Below are positions 6,238 through 6,265 of a stretch of DNA of 6,265 nucleotides, one piece after another. The notes under the pieces are model-generated. The model was not told the DNA's origin and did not search any database. It was given only the letters and a program-made list of their open reading frames with translations. The position numbers and the translations under genes were made by a program. This DNA comes from Eubacterium sp. (GTDB taxonomy: Bacteria; Bacillota; Clostridia; Lachnospirales; CAG-274), in the NCBI GenBank assembly GCA_020859645.1, contig JAJBVU010000150.1, forward strand, positions 1 through 6,265. Direction: 5' to 3'. How positions within the stretch are numbered: the first letter of the stretch is position 1; every line of letters starts with the position of its first letter.

Positions 6238-6242
6238 CCTCC
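6238..6242 (-). promoter_or_regulatory. Ribosome binding site of the small CxxC gene
   Basis: GGAGG, within GGGAGGG on the minus strand, sits seven bases before the ATG at 6230. Its strength is a main argument that the 75-residue frame is a real gene with this start. Confidence 0.75.
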
Positions 6243-6253
6243 CGAACACTTTA

Positions 6254-6259
6254 ATAATA
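6254..6259 (-). promoter_or_regulatory. Possible -10 box upstream of the small CxxC gene
   Basis: TATTAT on the minus strand matches five of six -10 positions. It is followed by an AT-rich stretch and then the ribosome binding site about 12 bases later. The matching -35 box would fall beyond the right end of the window, so the promoter cannot be confirmed, and the implied leader would be very short. Confidence 0.25.
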
Positions 6260-6265
6260 GAATTT

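Overview
The window reads as a compact stretch of a chromosome from a Gram-positive, Clostridia-type Firmicute. The evidence is a LytR-CpsA-Psr (LCP) cell-wall enzyme, two flavoproteins typical of anaerobic Firmicutes, strong GGAGG-type ribosome binding sites and moderately AT-rich third codon positions. Family or genus cannot be fixed from this sequence; a gut or anaerobic clostridial lineage is an inference. All recognisable genes lie on the minus strand, so they are read from the right end of the window to the left.

Layout in reading order: (1) 6230-6003, a 75-residue protein of unknown function with a CxxC motif. (2) 6006-5916, a short regulatory gap. It holds a good sigma-A-type promoter whose -35 box overlaps the stop codon of the small gene, a dyad symmetry centred on its -10 region, and a short leader. 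(3) 5915-4257, glnS, glutaminyl-tRNA synthetase. (4) 4233-2878, an LCP-family membrane enzyme with a C-terminal LytR_C domain. (5) 2859-1627, a HI0933/YhiN/BaiN-type flavoprotein (COG2081). (6) 1623-67, a second, unrelated FAD-dependent dehydrogenase-like protein (COG2509). (7) 50-5, two adjacent perfect hairpins downstream of the last gene.

The four large genes are separated by 23, 18 and 3 bases with no internal terminator visible. They probably form one transcript from the glnS promoter, plus any read-through from the small gene. The products do not form one obvious pathway: tRNA charging, transfer of polymers to the cell wall, and two orphan redox flavoproteins. The operon therefore looks like a housekeeping cluster held together by co-expression.

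I see no prophage, CRISPR array, toxin system, tRNA or rRNA, and no clear new biological system. The points most worth a second look are the paired palindromes at the left edge (possibly the edge of a mobile or dispersed repeat), the promoter/operator arrangement before glnS, the unassigned CxxC protein, and a Ser-to-Gly change in the KMSKS-type loop of the GlnRS.
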